From NCBI RefSeq assembly GCF_017562075.2, contig NC_054083.1:47057942-47121941 (forward strand): a DNA stretch of 64,000 bases, given 5' to 3'. The stretch comes from Anopheles merus. Its lineage: Eukaryota; Arthropoda; Insecta; Diptera; Culicidae. A program made the translations under genes and the position numbers. The first letter of the stretch is position 1; each line of letters opens with the position of its first letter. This document shows, one piece after another, positions 47,336-62,181 of this stretch. Under the pieces are notes generated by a model. The model had not been told where the DNA came from. It did no database searches and saw nothing but the letters and a program-made list of their open reading frames with translations.

Positions 47336-50300
47336 GTGAGCGGACGGGTTTTTTTGTGCCAACTGCCCGCAGGTACCGTGCATTCGGGGCGATTCTAGGG
47401 CATATAGCCCGCTGACGTAGGGGAGTCCTGGTGCCGGTTAATTAAACTCCACAAACATACATATAAAACAGACACTTGAGGGGCTAGAGTTTTGTTGGAA
47501 AAGACATCAACCCGAGAGCATCTTCAAGCAATCCACCGGTCCCACTAAGCACTTGTTGTGCTGTGGAGTGACATGAGCAGCAAAACGGCATCGAGAGGTT
47601 AATGATGCTCAGGGAACACTCCCACACTGATGACCCGCTCGGAGCATTTAGGGGTTTAGAACCTTCATTACCGAGCGTAATGAAGAAAAATTAAATTTTC
47701 CCAACTCTCTCCCTCCCTTAAACGATAGCGCGGTCAAGATGGCTTTCCTGGTTAACTTGAAACCTTTTGCTTGCTTTCTTTCCTTTGCGTTGCGGAATTG
47801 TTAGAAATAACTTGCCTAGACAAAGTTGTCTGAAAAAAAAAATCTTTCCAGAATGTTCAACCGGAAGCGAGGGGGAAAGATACTCGGGCGGGCAGCAAGA
47901 GGCACAATTCTTGAGCCGGCGTTGTTTTTCCGGCTAGGCAAAACTTTTATGAATACTTAAAAACAATCAACAGATAATACTTTGGCCAGCTACGCAGCGG
48001 AGCGGAAAATTCCGTTCGGTAAACATTGAAGCCGAGTTCCGGTGCGCAATACGCGTGTGTTCCGGGAGTGGCGAAGGCGTCAGCCACCTCCGAAGAGATT
48101 CAGGGGGCAGAGGAAGATGGCTAAGGGTCTTCCAGCTTTAGTGTGGCTGGACACGTGCTGCAAAGGCCGTGTTTTGTGTATCTAATCCGGGCGCAAACCG
48201 GACCTTAATGTTCTGGGTGCTTCGTTCATCCGTTTTTGGAGGTTTTTATGCCTTCTAGTATTGCTACAAGCTTAAGACATAGTTCTGCTGTGTGTAGCCA
48301 GCTTTTCTAGTTACTCTTGCAATCGTGCAGTTCGTTAAAAAGGATTAAATAAACGGCATTTTTGTCTCACTTCAATTTTGGAGAATTTGCAACTAATGGA
48401 CATACAAATTCCCTGCCACGCTTAAGTACTTGCAGGCATTCCGACAAAGCCCCATCCCCCTCCCCGTCATCACTCGATCGAGCCGATGACAGGCCGGGAC
48501 CGTGAAAGGCTTTTAATTTGCATCCATTCAAGGAATTAATTCGAAATTAACCGACAAACTTCATTAACCACTCATTAAATCTGAGCTATGCTAAGCAGCC
48601 TCCAAACGGCTGCCAAAACCGGCCACAGGCCGGGACCGGATCAAACTTTTCAGCGTTGACGGTGACGGAGACTGATTGACACGAACATTGAGTGTGGAGT
48701 CCCCCACTCCTATTCACTCCGTTCGGTCTCAGCAGGCGTGGCGGAATTTTCTGACGCTCTGTTCGCACGAAAATAGCTTTTCGATGGAATGGAGCTTTGA
48801 GCGTTTGGAATCAGCTTGCAATAGGAGGAAGGGACACCTTCTACCACTCCGTTCGGTGCTTCGGACTCAACAATTCGTAACAGTGCTCGGTATGTAATGA
48901 AATTCCTCGCTGGAATGGCGATTTCATACCGTCTCACCGTCCCCCCGTCCATCGACAGCTTCTACCAGCAGTCCCTATTGGAGTGGAAGATATTTAACTA
49001 CCCCGAAAAGAAGTGAAACGACATGTCCTCAAATTTCACCGCTCCGTCCTCGGGAGATTAGGGGGTTTGGCTTTGGTCGAATGGGAAAATGATTGGAAAT
49101 AATTTGTGCCACGATCCCACGTCCCCCCGGATCGCAACGCAACTCACACCTGGTGCCGGTTTCGTGTTAAAATGCGAATTTTCAACCAGCGTCGGTGCTG
49201 TTCAAGCGGCGAGGGGGGGAGAGAGAGAGAGGATGCTTTGGGAGGGGAGGGGCAATAGGTAAGAATTGGAAGAAATATATTCAAACATTATCCATCAGCT
49301 GGGGGATCTCCCGACGCAATAAAGTCTGTCGCGTTCGGGCGCTCGGAAGAACTGGGCAAGGAAAACAAGCGACGAACTGTCGTTAAAAAGTAATGGTGCT
49401 CTCGGTATAAACTTACAGTACAAATCGATAAAATGTTGCTGACCGTTTTGCTCGTAGCGCGAATCATGCCCCCACATTCCCCCTGGTGGTAATCCATGCC
49501 TCCCCTGCTCCTCACCACAAGATGGATGACCGTGGGTTAGGGCTGGGTATTAAAATGAGATATTTTCATGGCTCAGGGGGGAGCAAACCCTTAATCGATG
49601 AAGCATGGGTGGTGGAGCATGGGTATTTTTAAGGTCCCCCTTCTGCACGGCAAGCTTTTTTTATGTTTGTTAATCAGATGGTTGCTGTTCTGTGTGTGAG
49701 TGCTGGTGTGAGTGTGACCGCGTTTAAAGAAGGTTAGGAACCCGCGGTAAATAAATTTTCCCTCTAAAGCCCTTGAGGGGTACTTGTGTGTGTGTGTGTG
49801 GTCTTGTGGTGGTGAGGAGGTTGGGCAAAAACATGAAACCGAAAAAATGAAAATTTGTGTTGCAGAAGTTTCATCGTCTCGCGTAAGAAAGCAAGGAAAA
49901 AAAAAGATTGCTTCCCATTCTTGTAGCGGGGCGCGCGCGTTGATGTGAACCGCGCACAATCGATCGATTTGGGTGTTTCGGAGAGGTTTTTTTTCTGTGG
50001 TGATGGTGGTGGAAAAACATGATCGATTTTCTTCCCACAAAAGGAGGCGTGGGGGCTTCTAGTTCCCCTTCCCCCACAGGCAGCCCCTTCGACAACATTG
50101 CTTGGAGATGATGGGAACAGATAGAGTTTGATTAACTTTTCCTTCATCTTCAGGGCTTTGAGGGGGGGGGGGGGGTCGTTTCTAGCAGGGAAGGGTGATG
50201 GTGGAGGTTTCCTTTCTTCAGCAGTATTGGATGAGTGTTGTGTGTAGCTCATTTTTTTTTGCTCACTTACATTTTTCCCCTTCCAAAATAAAAGAAAAAC

Positions 50301-51539
50301 AACCGGTTTGGCAGCAACCGGATGCTTTGGTTGAGGTTTGGTTTTGGCGCTTGGAAAGGTAAATTTGTTATTCAAATTTCAGCACACTCGGGTGTGTGTG
50401 TGTGTTGCTGTTCCTTAGCATTCACGATTAGCAAAGCATTTACGTGCAGGGTTAGTAGAGGGTACGGCACGGTAAAATATCGTTTTGAGGTGCTAACGCA
50501 ATGCTAAGAAAGAGCTATACAAAAAAAACACACTACCCAGCCACAGCCAGCTCGTCTCGCACAGAAGAAGTATAGGTGTAGCCGCAAAACAGGGCGAAAA
50601 AATACAAAAGCGAATTTTCCAAAGTTAATCGAAGCACTCGACTTTGCCTCTGATGGCTTTTGCGCGCGCGTGTGTGTGCGAGTAAAGTGACGAGGTGAGC
50701 ACCTTTTTTGTGTTTAGCCTCTTCAGGAGTCAAAGCAATTTAGCGCTACCTAACCAAAAATGAGAGAAAAAAGAGTGATACAGAGAGAGAGATACAGAGA
50801 GAGAAAGGAAGAGGTCTTGAATAGGGGCTTCACGGTTTGCGGGGCAACTCTGTTATGGTACTTTGTTTTTCTATATTGCAACCATTTGGGGGTTAAATAT
50901 TCATCCAATAGCGCTCGAGCGATGAAATTGTGCAGCAGAAAAATACATTAAAAATGCAGAACAACCTACCCCCCCCACCCCGGCCTTCCCCTTCTATTCT
51001 TCCCCCATTGGTGGTGGAGTGTATGAGATCCGGTTTCGAATTGGAAATTGCCAGGGCGGGGAGATTAATTTCCACCATAGAAATCATCCATATCATCCCG
51101 GAAGTAGCGAGTGGGTGGCCTGTGGCTTTGTAGCAATCGGATTAATATTCATGGGACATGGGCTTTCTTTTGTTTTGAGCGAAAGGTATCATTCGATCGG
51201 GCCGGTTTCCATGCGACCCCGGTTGGGTGTAAATGATCGATTTTGGGCTTACCCTTCACCATTGGAGATAAGCTGTGCTGTGCATCACAACGGGTTGTGT
51301 GGGAGGTTTTTAATTTAAATTGCCAATCTTCGTTTGAACAGATTTAAAAATTAGCTTGACTAATGTATTATCCGGTATTTATATTTAATTAACGGTTGTC
51401 GGTAGGCAAATTTGGTTTAGCCGATCATCGCATATTTCTGATTGCTGGATTGTAGAATATTGTTACACTTCAGGTGGTTGTAGAAAAATATAAAAATACA
51501 ATCAATGAAATATTTGTTTATTGTAGTCTAGTTAAATCT
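47336..51539. other. Non-genic stretch
   Basis: No supported gene. Contains GA-rich DNA near 49210-49230, (TG)n near 49785-49800, a poly-G run at 50162-50175 and pyrimidine-rich tracts. Frames of 149 and 203 codons on the minus strand at 49.6-50.4 kb are His/Thr/Pro low-complexity from CA and GGT repeats. Confidence 0.5.
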
Positions 51540-51713
51540 CGTACGACTTAACAACATGCCCGTCATGGGTTCAAGCCCCAAATAGACCGTGCCGCCATAC
51601 GTAGGACTGACTATCCTGCTATGGGGGGAAATCAATAAGTCACTGAAAGCCAACCCCACAAGTGGGTTGGCAGGCCTTGACCGGCATCGGTTGTTGAGCC
51701 AAAGAAGAAGAAG
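51540..51713 (+). mobile_element. tRNA-derived SINE, SINE200-like
   Basis: A 174-bp insertion flanked by a perfect 15-bp duplication AGTCTAGTTAAATCT (51525-51539 and 51714-51728). It contains the RNA polymerase III B-box-like GGGTTCAAGCCCC near its 5' end, an internal inverted stretch (CCAACCCCACAAGTGGGTTGG) and a GAAGAAGAAGAG tail. The body (CCGTGCCGCCATACGTAGG, then GGCATCGGTTGTTGAGCC) matches my memory of the Anopheles gambiae SINE200 family. The A-box region looks truncated. Perfect duplications imply recent retroposition. Confidence 0.88.
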
Positions 51714-54700
51714 AGTCTAGTTAAATCTAATTTGAAACCAATAATTAAAAATTAACTAACCATCTTGAAATCACCATCTTTGAATATAATTTACACCCTC
51801 TTTTGTGCTCAAGATCGAATCACACTCTATCGAACTGATAATCATGGGTACAAGAAACCTTTCCAAAGGTAGAAATGGCGAAAAAGGATCATTATCAAAT
51901 TCATTCACATTAATCAGCAACCGTGTGCTGTGCTACCTTATTATCCATCCTTTCTTTAAATTTACCAACCACCAACATTTACTTCCTTAAAACAATGAAT
52001 GAAACCACCAACGCTCTCACAGTGAAGGAACAATTTCCAGCGGGAGTAAAACTGTAAAACAAAGAAATACTGAAATAGAAAAAAAACGATAAAATAGCAG
52101 CCATAAAAGTCCATCCATTTCAAAAGGGGCAATAATTTTGAAAAAGCAATAACAGAAAAAAGCACAGAGACAAAGCAAGGGAAAGGACCGACGAAAGGGA
52201 CCGTGCAATGAAAAGTGTAAACTTTTGAGCTACCGGGGGAACAAAAGAAGGAACACCCACCACCGGTGCAGACGAAAAAGTTACCGTTGATGAGGAAATC
52301 AGTTTATACCACCCGTGGGAAATGGTGCCGTGCAACGGTGACGTAGCGCGCGGTACAAATCGAACGATGACGTACGAAGGGCAACACCGTCGGTGAGATG
52401 CGAATGTGTACCCAAAGCCAATCAAACAAGTGAACCCCGTCCGTGCCACTTTGGACCTTCTATTTGTCCCAAGCCCAATGTCCCAGTGTGGTCGGGGGCA
52501 TATATACGATTTCGAAGCAGCAAACCACCAGCAGCAAGGCTGCCACGCGAAGGGCAGCCTGGTACTAGTAGTGTGATGCCGTCTTTTTTTACGACCGTAC
52601 CGACTTTACGAGCACCTTGTGGTGAGCGTTGTTTTTTGCTTCTCCACTTTTTAGTTGATTCTAAGGGAGGTTTTTTTTCTCTCTTCAAAAACCACGTTCG
52701 CCCGCGTTTTGCCCGTTTAAGCTAGCGCGCTTTTCCGTTCACCTTAAAATCGGAGCAGCTTTTCCCCCGCGCGCAACCAGTGTGTTGGAGGCTATTTCCG
52801 GCTTTGCTCCTGGGAATTGGCCGTACGGCCGGTTGGAACCCGTTGTTGCTGTACTTGTCCCGTGCCGCTGAAAGGACGGGCTTTAAGCGTGAAGAAGTGC
52901 TCCCGACCAGAGGTTTTAACGGGAAGCAAGCAACCCACAGAAAGCGGCGCTAATCCGTCCATTTCCGTTTTGCACTCAGCAGTTGCACAGGCGGCACAAT
53001 TTGCTCTGGCTGTCCACCGGGCTGTTGTTCGGCGGTAGGAAAAGGAGCGTTTATGTTGCTCGCTTGTGTGTGGCCAACGGTGTGCTATGTTTTTTTTTAT
53101 TACAGTTGTTGCTGTTGCCACTTCTTGCTTTTAAGAGAATTTCAAAATCGCGCGTCTTAACGTGTCCCAGGCCCCAGTGGACCGTAGGTGGAGCTCGTTA
53201 CCGTTGTGCGCTGTGAAGCAGTGATTTCCCACGGTCAAATTGGGTTGGGTGAAGTTTTTCTTGCTTTTCCGGCGAATAGTTTACTGCTGGAAAGAAGGTG
53301 TGTGTGTGTGTTGTTGCTACTTGTTTGCTTGCTTTTTTTTGGGTTCATTTTCTACCTTTCATAAGGAGCCAGTCACTATTAGCGAACGAAGGTGTTTTTA
53401 AATCACCGTCTTCGGTCGGGTGTGCTGCAGAAATGGTGTAAAGTTTGGGTTAAAATTCGCTTACCGTTTTGCCAGATGGGCAGCGTGCTGCGACAGCTTA
53501 TGGCTTTATTAAGTTTGTTGTGCAGTAGTATGGTGAGGGGGAGGGGATTGGCTGAGTGATTGAACCCGCAGTCTCTCGTTCTCTCTGTACATGCCTTGCC
53601 GGTGCTGAACGGCGGTGGTACACTTCAACGAGGTGCTAAAACGTCATAAAAACTCATGCAAGCAATTTCAAGCCTCCCGGGGTCATTACTATTTTGTTTG
53701 GCAATAAAGCGTTGGCAAAAGGGGGAGGTGTTCGGCCCTTGCGATCACCGTCTTAAGAGTGGAAACTTCAAGGAGTTATTTTTAAGTGTGATAAGTAGAC
53801 GTTCACATTACGGAGCTTTATGGTTTTCTTTTTTTTTTTTTTGGGGTTTGAGGGCTTACAGTTTTGCTTTTTTATTTCAATTTCAAGCCTCATTTAAGGT
53901 GTTTGATCCTATAAATAGACGTATAGTAGTTTGTATGAGTGTTGTTGCATACATTAAGGCGCTAAGTGTTTGTCTAATGCTTTGTTGCATTAAATGTATG
54001 CAACCTAAATGTGGTGCTCAATGTTACTATTTGTTGATCGTTTTAGATAAACGCTGATTTTTTTCTTGTTTATATTAAAAGCTATGGTTGATTTATCGAT
54101 TATGTTTATGTTAGTGTTTTAAAATGAAATACTAACAATATGCAATTGAAGCTTGATAACACCTTTCACAGGTAGTATAATGCTTTTGGCCCTTCGAACC
54201 GGATCATAGCTTGCTAGTTCCACCCAGTTATGCTCAAAAAATGTTTAGCTGACCTTACTCAGCTCGCTCGCTTTCAAAACTTCTTCCCAAAAATAGCACA
54301 AAGCAGGCCAAACACTAGGGACAGTTAAAAACCTTTACTGCAGGTGTTGTAATTGTCTCATTTGATAATAGCGCGATCGCGGTTTCACGCCTATATGAAG
54401 AGCAAAAAAAAACTGTTGAAAAGGCTGTCTGTTTTACCATTCTTACACCACTATCCGGTGGGAACGGTTTGTTCCGCTGGGGAAGCTTTCTCTCTCCTTC
54501 TATGACGTGCACTTTGTTCGAAGCTCACGGGCTAAAAATCATGAATAAAGAAGGAAGGCTGGTTCCAGGCACTCACACAGCGCCAGGCAGGAAATTGAGC
54601 AGTGTTCAAAAGTTTATTATCTCCGGGGAAAATGCGTGTTTTCAAATCCGCCGCCCATCATTGAGGTGAAGCTTACGGTCTTGTGTTGCCCTTTTCTTTG

Positions 54701-57700
54701 CCTGTGTTTTTGTTAGTATTATTTACCAGCTTTAGTTGCAAAAATCGCTCCATTCGTGCCCGTGTGTGTGTGTGTTTGTGTGGGAGGTGAGAGCCACCGT
54801 GTGCAGCCACCAAAGGGAATTCCATCCCAATCGGACGCCCCGCGTGCAGGATCAGAGCGAATCGATGAAAGCTTACCTTTTTTGTACAATTTCATCTCGT
54901 CTTTTTGTGTTATTCACTTGGGTAGAAAATTGTGTGTGGTGGGAGCAGGGTGAACGGAGGGCACGAAACGGGGGTGTGGCCTTTTGACTATCGCCATGTG
55001 TGCCAGGCGTAAGATTTTTACCGGAGGGAGAGCCAAAAAACCTTCACCACCGTCGTCGTCGTTGCTGTTGTCGTGGTTTGTACAAAGCAGGGGGAATTAC
55101 CATCGTTGAACGGGGTTAAAAACAATCGAGCCAAGTGGGACTGATTCTACAGTACCTTTTTTTTTTGCTTTAAGTGGTGAAAAGTCGACAAAAGCTTAAA
55201 GCAGGCCGAAAGGAACGAGCATGCGAAGGGAGCTGATCCAGAAAAATAAAAACAAATAATTGCAATAAAGCCGATAATTTACGGGGAAAATTAAAGAAAA
55301 TTACTTTTGGGTACGGTGAGCAAAATTGGATTAGGCCGTGAGGTGTGCGGCGGGTTTGCGTGATAATACAGCAGGCGTGAAGGTTGAGCAAAAGCGGGTC
55401 GACTTTGGCGGCACAGTACAGAAGCTACAGGCCTGGGAGTGCCGTGCGCTCATGAGTGAGCCCTTAAAAACATGTTTAACAACGATATCAGTAAGCGGTT
55501 GGCGGAAGTACTGCCAGAATGGTCTTACTTCCGGTCGTACCTTTTGCTGCGGAACGTGTACGACAAAGTAAATGTTACACTGGTGACAATGAAGTTGTTA
55601 AAACTGATACCTTACGCTTGGTAAGGAGGAAGCAGTTGGAGTTTATTAAAGGCGAAGCGGCAAAGGGGTATTAACTTGCTGTTTCTTTTTTTTGTAGCTT
55701 CTTAAACAATGATTTTTGCTACTTACAATACTTTGTAGGTAGAATCTGGTGTTAACCTTTAAAAAGGACATTTGCACAAAAATGTTACAATCTGTGCCTT
55801 CATTCCTCCCTTGCAGCATTCAAGTGTTATGTGATGAAGTTCATTCGACTGACGTTTCATCTACCGATCTAGTCCATCCACTTTAATGCCAGGAACCTTT
55901 GATGCACTGTGGATTATGTGTCGTAAAATCTTTTATTCCATTGTTTCCTCATCTGTCTCTCATTCTTGCTCCCGCTACACAACAGCAAAGAGAGAAAATT
56001 GAAAATTTTATAACCTTTCCCGGTTGTTAAAACGCAAACCACGGAATCTTCCCAGCATCATCGGGTAGCAGAATGCTGTGAAAATTCCAGCTTTTGAGCT
56101 TACAATGACTCCCTTTTTTGTTGGCTATCGTTTTTGGCATTTTGGTACGTTTGAATGAAGAGCATGAAGTGTGTGTCTGACAGAGCGCCTCAAATGGAAG
56201 TGATTGAAAATGGAACAGGGAATTGTTATTAAATTGAAGTATTTTCATTACTGTAAGGTATATTTTAGGAGTGGCATATTCAGCTGGTGTTATACCCTTA
56301 AGTGTATTAAAACATCATATATTTGGGTAATTTTGGCTTACTATACGGAGCTTTAAAGGGCAACAACTGCTAATCCCTTCGGTCAAACGCTTCGATACAA
56401 ACCTTTCCAAAGGGTGTTGTAACAGACTGTGAGAAAAAAAAACAGCAAGCCAGAGCAAAAGTATAGGTGTACCGATAAATAACGTACCCTAATCACGGTA
56501 ATGGCACTAATAATGGTGGCACCACATGGAAAACTTTTTGTGGTAAAATGACTGCACACCGCTGCGGAGAGAGAGAGAGCGAGAGAGAAAGCGTTAAAAC
56601 TTCTAAAGCACCTCGTTCCGCACAAACTTTGGCCGAAGCCCGAAAAATATTGAAATTTTACGATACCACTAATTGTGCAGCATCAAAACACAATCGTGTA
56701 CCCCAGCTGTGTAGGAAAGCAGAGGAAGCATGGTATATAATGGTACGATAAAGTGGCAAATTCTTATGAATTGTTTACAATTTAGTTACACGAATACTGA
56801 AGCTGTATTTTGTTTACTGCTTGGTAATGGTGAGAAATGGTTTACAAGAGGAATTGTTTCGTTTCTGCTGAGCAAATGTTTGTTTTTTTTTTCAGTTCAA
56901 AAAAACTGCTTTAATTGCTTGAGGAAGTTTTGCACCATATTGCGAAATTAAATGACAAATCATTGCTACATACCACAATTACACAGAAATGGTTTATTCA
57001 TGCTTCTTTTTACTTTTGCGCTATTTTTTGTTGTAAAACATATGAATGAATAGTGATTGATTGGTTAAAAAGATGGATTTCAGAAAAGAATCGGCCAATA
57101 AAGTCAATGTAGAGACAGTAAAAAGTGGAGGAAATCAATTCAATTCATGAAAGACAACAACCTGTATCTGTATTACTCTGATGCCACTTAATTTATGCAA
57201 TTTTGACAATTTAATTTTGCAAATTTATTAAAAACGATTATGGAATACCTCCGGCGAGCAGTAATAACAACATTATGATGAGACAATTATGTCTATAAAC
57301 GCTTAGAATCAGCTCAGAAACAAGCAAGCAGGTAGGCAGATACACTAAGCAACGAAGCAAATAAATGAACATCACGCAAACAACCACCAAGTGCAGCGCC
57401 AATGGAAACTACAAAATGAAAACGATTGCTTGTAGAGCAAAAAAAAAAAAAGAAAAAAGCTACAAGAGAAAAAAACCCATTAACAACAACAAAACAAACA
57501 CGCACACGAAACGTTAAATGAAATTAAACAACACACAAAGAGAACGTGTCTTGCGCGCGCCATCTGTGGGCATTTATTGATAACCTTCCAAAGCAACCTA
57601 GCAGCAAAGTGTATTGCCCCGTTTCTCTCTTCCCACTCCTTTGAGCCTGTTGAGCGGCGTGTTTTGAAGTGAAGTATAAAGCAAGCTTTCCCTCGGTGAC

Positions 57701-60530
57701 TCCTGTGGCTCGCCGCACTTGCCGAAGGTAGCAAAGGCAGAGCTAAAGAACGAATGGAAGTTTCGGGTGTGCTTGTTCTTTTTTCATTTTATTTTACACC
57801 AAAACACTTGTGTGTTTGGCGGTCCTGCACACGATGGACCCTGCGGAAAGCTTCGAATCGAGCCCTTTTTGGCGTGTTTTTTTGTTGTTGTCGAGGGACC
57901 GTGGATGGCCAAAACATTCTTTTTCGCCTTTTGTGCCCGTACGCGAAAGAAAGCTGGTGCCGGAGAACTTTCACCTCGCGCTCGCGCGGCATGCCGAGCG
58001 TGTTCGGTGGACCCTAGCAAAAGTGCCAATGTTCGGGTCTGTGTTGCTGCAGAAGGTCTCAATCGATCGTACCAGTGCGCATGGTTCGCGGTTCCACGGG
58101 TCTCTCGCTCTCTCACAAGGTGGACGGGGACGGTCAACAGCTGCTCTGGCGGTAGTGTGGTCTGGCGCTATGGATTGTAATGCGTGTCTCTCCAGTGTAC
58201 GTTTTTTTGCTGCTCGATCCGCTCAATATTATTATGAGCTTAAAAAAAGAAGTACGTGTGTTTGTGTGTGTGTGTGTTTACTTCTTTTTTTTCAGTTACT
58301 GCTGACTTCACTCCCGGGAATGAAAGACCTTCGGGTGTGAACAACCATTCTACACACGGTGGCGTCTGTGACGCACAGCGCGTTACTGCGCCATCGAATT
58401 GATTTGTTTTTATTTTATTCCCCAACCCACCCCCCACACAGTACGGGCTCGGGCCAGTAATTTCCCTTACCTTTGCATGCGTAACGAACGGTATGGAAAA
58501 AGCGGTGGGAAGAAAAGAAAAGCGATGTTTCGATTTTCCATCGCCCCTCACACAGTGCGTTTGTTGAGCTCGAGCGCGCCCCCGGTTCGGGCTGATTGCG
58601 CGACCGCAACGTGGCTGCAATGGAATGGCGTATTTGTAACGATACCATAACGACTTGAGCTCGCCGCCGCTACCCTTTATGGCACGCGGTAGCTCCTCGT
58701 CCTTCTCGTCTTGTTTGACGCCCGGAACGGGTTAGAAAAGGGGGCAATAGAGAGCAGGGAAAAGCGGACGGTACGCGGGGACCACTTGTTGTAGTATTTG
58801 CATATGGCTGCGGTGTTTGAAGCTCGTTGGATCGTGGTGTGAGTGAGTCAGTCGATGGTCATATCACCTGTTTTTTTCTTCTTCTACCTCCGACTACAAC
58901 CCTACAGCAGAAGGTACCTCGCAGGAGGCAAGTAGCGTGTGTGTGTGTGTGTTTGTGTGGGATAAGCTTTTTCCCTGTTGCCGAGTAAAACGTGCTGTAC
59001 GATGTGCTGCACAAAGAATGATAACGTTATTGCAGGTGTGTGTTTGTGTGTACGTTCATTTTGTGTCTGTGTGTGCAAGGAAGGACGCTAAGAAACCCTA
59101 GAATATGTGAGCACGAGCATCTGCGTGCAGGACGACCGCCGCCGCAGTTTGGAGTGGGTGACAGTCGATATTAACCAGCACACACTAACGAGCATCGCTG
59201 ATGCAGCTGCACGGAAAACTGCAGTTCCCCCCTCCCTATTCTGGTGTAGTCAAATCATGCACACGTACACAAATGGACACCTGCCGCACCAGGGGTAATT
59301 ATGTGTGTGTGTGTGTTTTTTTTTTCTTTTTCATGCGGTCCTTCCTTCCTGTGTGTGCTACGTACGTACAGACACCCTTTTATCTGCCAGTGCCATCAGG
59401 GATCCTTTATTTCAGTGCTATAGCTTTGTCTTTTGTGTTGCCGTTTGCGTGTATGTGTGTGTGTGTGTGGGAATGACACAAGCTTGCTGCACCAGCACAG
59501 GATGCAAGCTGCAGTTAGGTAGTTCAAATTGAAACGGGAATAAAGACACATTTGGGTTCATCTATACTGCCTGGTGGGTGGAATTGGCTTGGAAAAGGTT
59601 GAAGTTTGTATGCTTTGATAGCTGAAGGTAAAATAGGGTTTGAATTAATTCCTGAATGCAAAGCAAACAAATGAGCGTAATTGCCATTTATTCCATATAC
59701 GGTGTGTCGAAAGGTTTTTTTGTAGGAAGCGCCTAAATGTATGTGCAGCTTTTGTTTTTTTTTTGTGAATGTAGCTCATGACATAGTTGATTTTTCGAAG
59801 CTATTTATAAAAAAGTGTTTAATATACGCTATCCTCAAATTTATATTAAACAAATTACTATACTCATTCAAGTTTTATTTAAGATAAAAGTGTGAAAAGT
59901 AGATTTTGCATACATTTAGGAGCAATCATCGCTAATGATTGATATGTTATTTTTATTCGTAGCCTTTTACTGCAATGTTCTAATGCTAAGATGAGGAGTC
60001 TATTCTATCTTAGTAATCTATCTAGTATTGAAAAATTCGAAAATATTTTGAACAATGAAACATTGTGGCTCAAAGTTTCCTGTTACTGTATGTACTATTT
60101 GGCACGGTAAAAAGCTCGATCGATTAGCAAGCAAGTAGATCCGTTTCAGCAGAAGAATCGCGCTATAGCTTCGACAAGCTCGACAACTCCACCACACAAA
60201 CCACATCCGGGCTGTGCATTAATGTTGATGAACAGGCTTACCGCTCCTCCCACACGGACACACATTGTACTCTGTGTCTGTGTGTGTATTTATCGAACGC
60301 GAACCTCTAAGCTGTATCCTGCATATTTTGATCCTGAATATTTTATTCCACCTCCCCTTGCACAACTAACCCTGGCACAAATAGTTTTGTTGCTCTCCGG
60401 TAGGTACTTCGCCAACCACCATACTCCATAATATGCAGCAAAAATCCGGCTCTGTATGGGCTTTAAAATTTAATCTCTTTCCCAGAGCGCGTACAGAGCG
60501 CGATCACCACAGACAGTCGACAGTCTGCCA

Positions 60531-60554
60531 GCTGCTGCTGCTGCTGCTGCTGCT
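60531..60554 (+). repeat. (GCT)8 microsatellite
   Basis: Eight GCT units followed by TCTGCT in non-coding sequence. Confidence 0.9.
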
Positions 60555-62161
60555 TCTGCTTAAGGCTGCCATGTTTGTGGGCCGGTAGATGGAGGTTCGC
60601 ACCGCATCATCTGTTCCTGTGTGTATTTATATACAAATCCAAACACACACACATACACACATGTTCGTGGACTCATAATAGTATCTTCCGCTACATCAAA
60701 AAGTGTGCTTCTCAAGCATTAGCGCTTGGTTGTGCAAACTACTTTCTACCTTTCTACCTACCGGCAACGGGACCAGGTTGTGTAGTTCCGGTTCCGGTTG
60801 CCGGCGTGCACAATGGCAAGCGCCAGGTTTGTCCGGGTTCGCCGAAAGAAGATAGTGCCACCTTCTCGAGTGTGTCGATCGCTAAGCTGTCACGTTGCCA
60901 GCGAGTGTGTGTGTGTGTGTGTCTTTGCGGGTGGCATCCGCTCCATCCGTACCAACCGTTCCACGTAACAGGTTACCGTTCTGGCGGTGTCTCGGGCCTC
61001 GTTTGTGCACCAAATCGCTCGGAATGTGACAATGTTTCGATAAACATGCTCATAATTGTGAACCACCTTCTAGTCCGCCACAAGATTCTTCTTGAATTGG
61101 TATGAAGACGACGATAGGGACACAGCTGGGAGGAGGAAAAAAACCCCTGCAGATATAAATGTCTCTCTGTCGGCAAGTTTTCGACTTGTTCAGTACAATG
61201 ACTTGCTGGTCCCGTGAAAAGGAAGCTTCATGAATGAAAAATGGTAGACGGTAGTTGACACTTGTACAATTTTATTTGCCTCCTGTTGCGTTTGTATGCC
61301 GGTGGAACCGGGCAGTTCATCACGATAGCAATTCTATTTATGGGAGCATTGCTAGCATACATTTAGGCGCTTTCTAGCTCCTATAACATTCCTGTTCAGT
61401 TTGCAATTTCAAATATTAAACATTTTTCTCTCTCTTTCTTTAATTACAGATTTACAACTAGAACAAAATGCTGTAAATAGTTCAACACTTCCGCTTCTAC
61501 CGTTTGTCATACCGTTGGTTCCCGCCCGCGGCAACACATGCAACTACAGCGTGTGCTTTGGAGTGTTTGTAAATATGTTCAGCTCAAAGTAGCCGCCCAA
61601 TGTTTCAACTCAACGCGTTGGAGGCGGTTTAGGCGTGTAATGTGCTAATAATAGGAAACAAATTAAACCATTAACCACGCATGATGTGTACTGTAAGCGA
61701 TTGTGTTTGTGCGACAGCGTAAATGGAACGACAAAGCTTCCACCGGCTGTAAAGCAGATGGTTGTTAGTTCAAAGGGAACACCTCCGATCAAGTGTGTGT
61801 ACTGTGTTGTTATTCGAGTTGATTCGATCAATTAAAAGGCAATCGCGCGAAAGCGGACAACGCTCTCCCAACCAATCTGCCCGGCACGATCGGAACATGT
61901 GAATCCGGGCACACAGGTAAAGGCAGGCTAGATGCAGTAGTGACGCACACTTAAGGATGCAATCGCCACGCTATGCTGCAGGTGCGGGGCTGTTTCGCGA
62001 GACCGTCGATCGCTGGTGACGATGCACCACGCAAAGATGCTACCAGTGATGCCCCAGCAGCAGACGGCGATTGGGCTTCCCATCATCGAGCGAATGGTGT
62101 CTAGCGCCAGCTAGCGAGACGGGTTTGCGCGTGTGTGCACCTTGTGCAACAGTGTAGTGCG

Positions 62162-62181
62162 CGTGTGTGTGTGTGTGTGTG
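62162..62181 (+). repeat. (GT)n microsatellite
   Basis: Uninterrupted GT run. Another follows at 62361-62377 after CGCGCGC. Confidence 0.9.

Noticed and set aside
57719..58340. Overlapping 153- and 176-codon plus-strand frames
   Set aside because: Cys/Arg/Val-rich translations in two frames of the same GC-rich DNA, without domains or splice sites.
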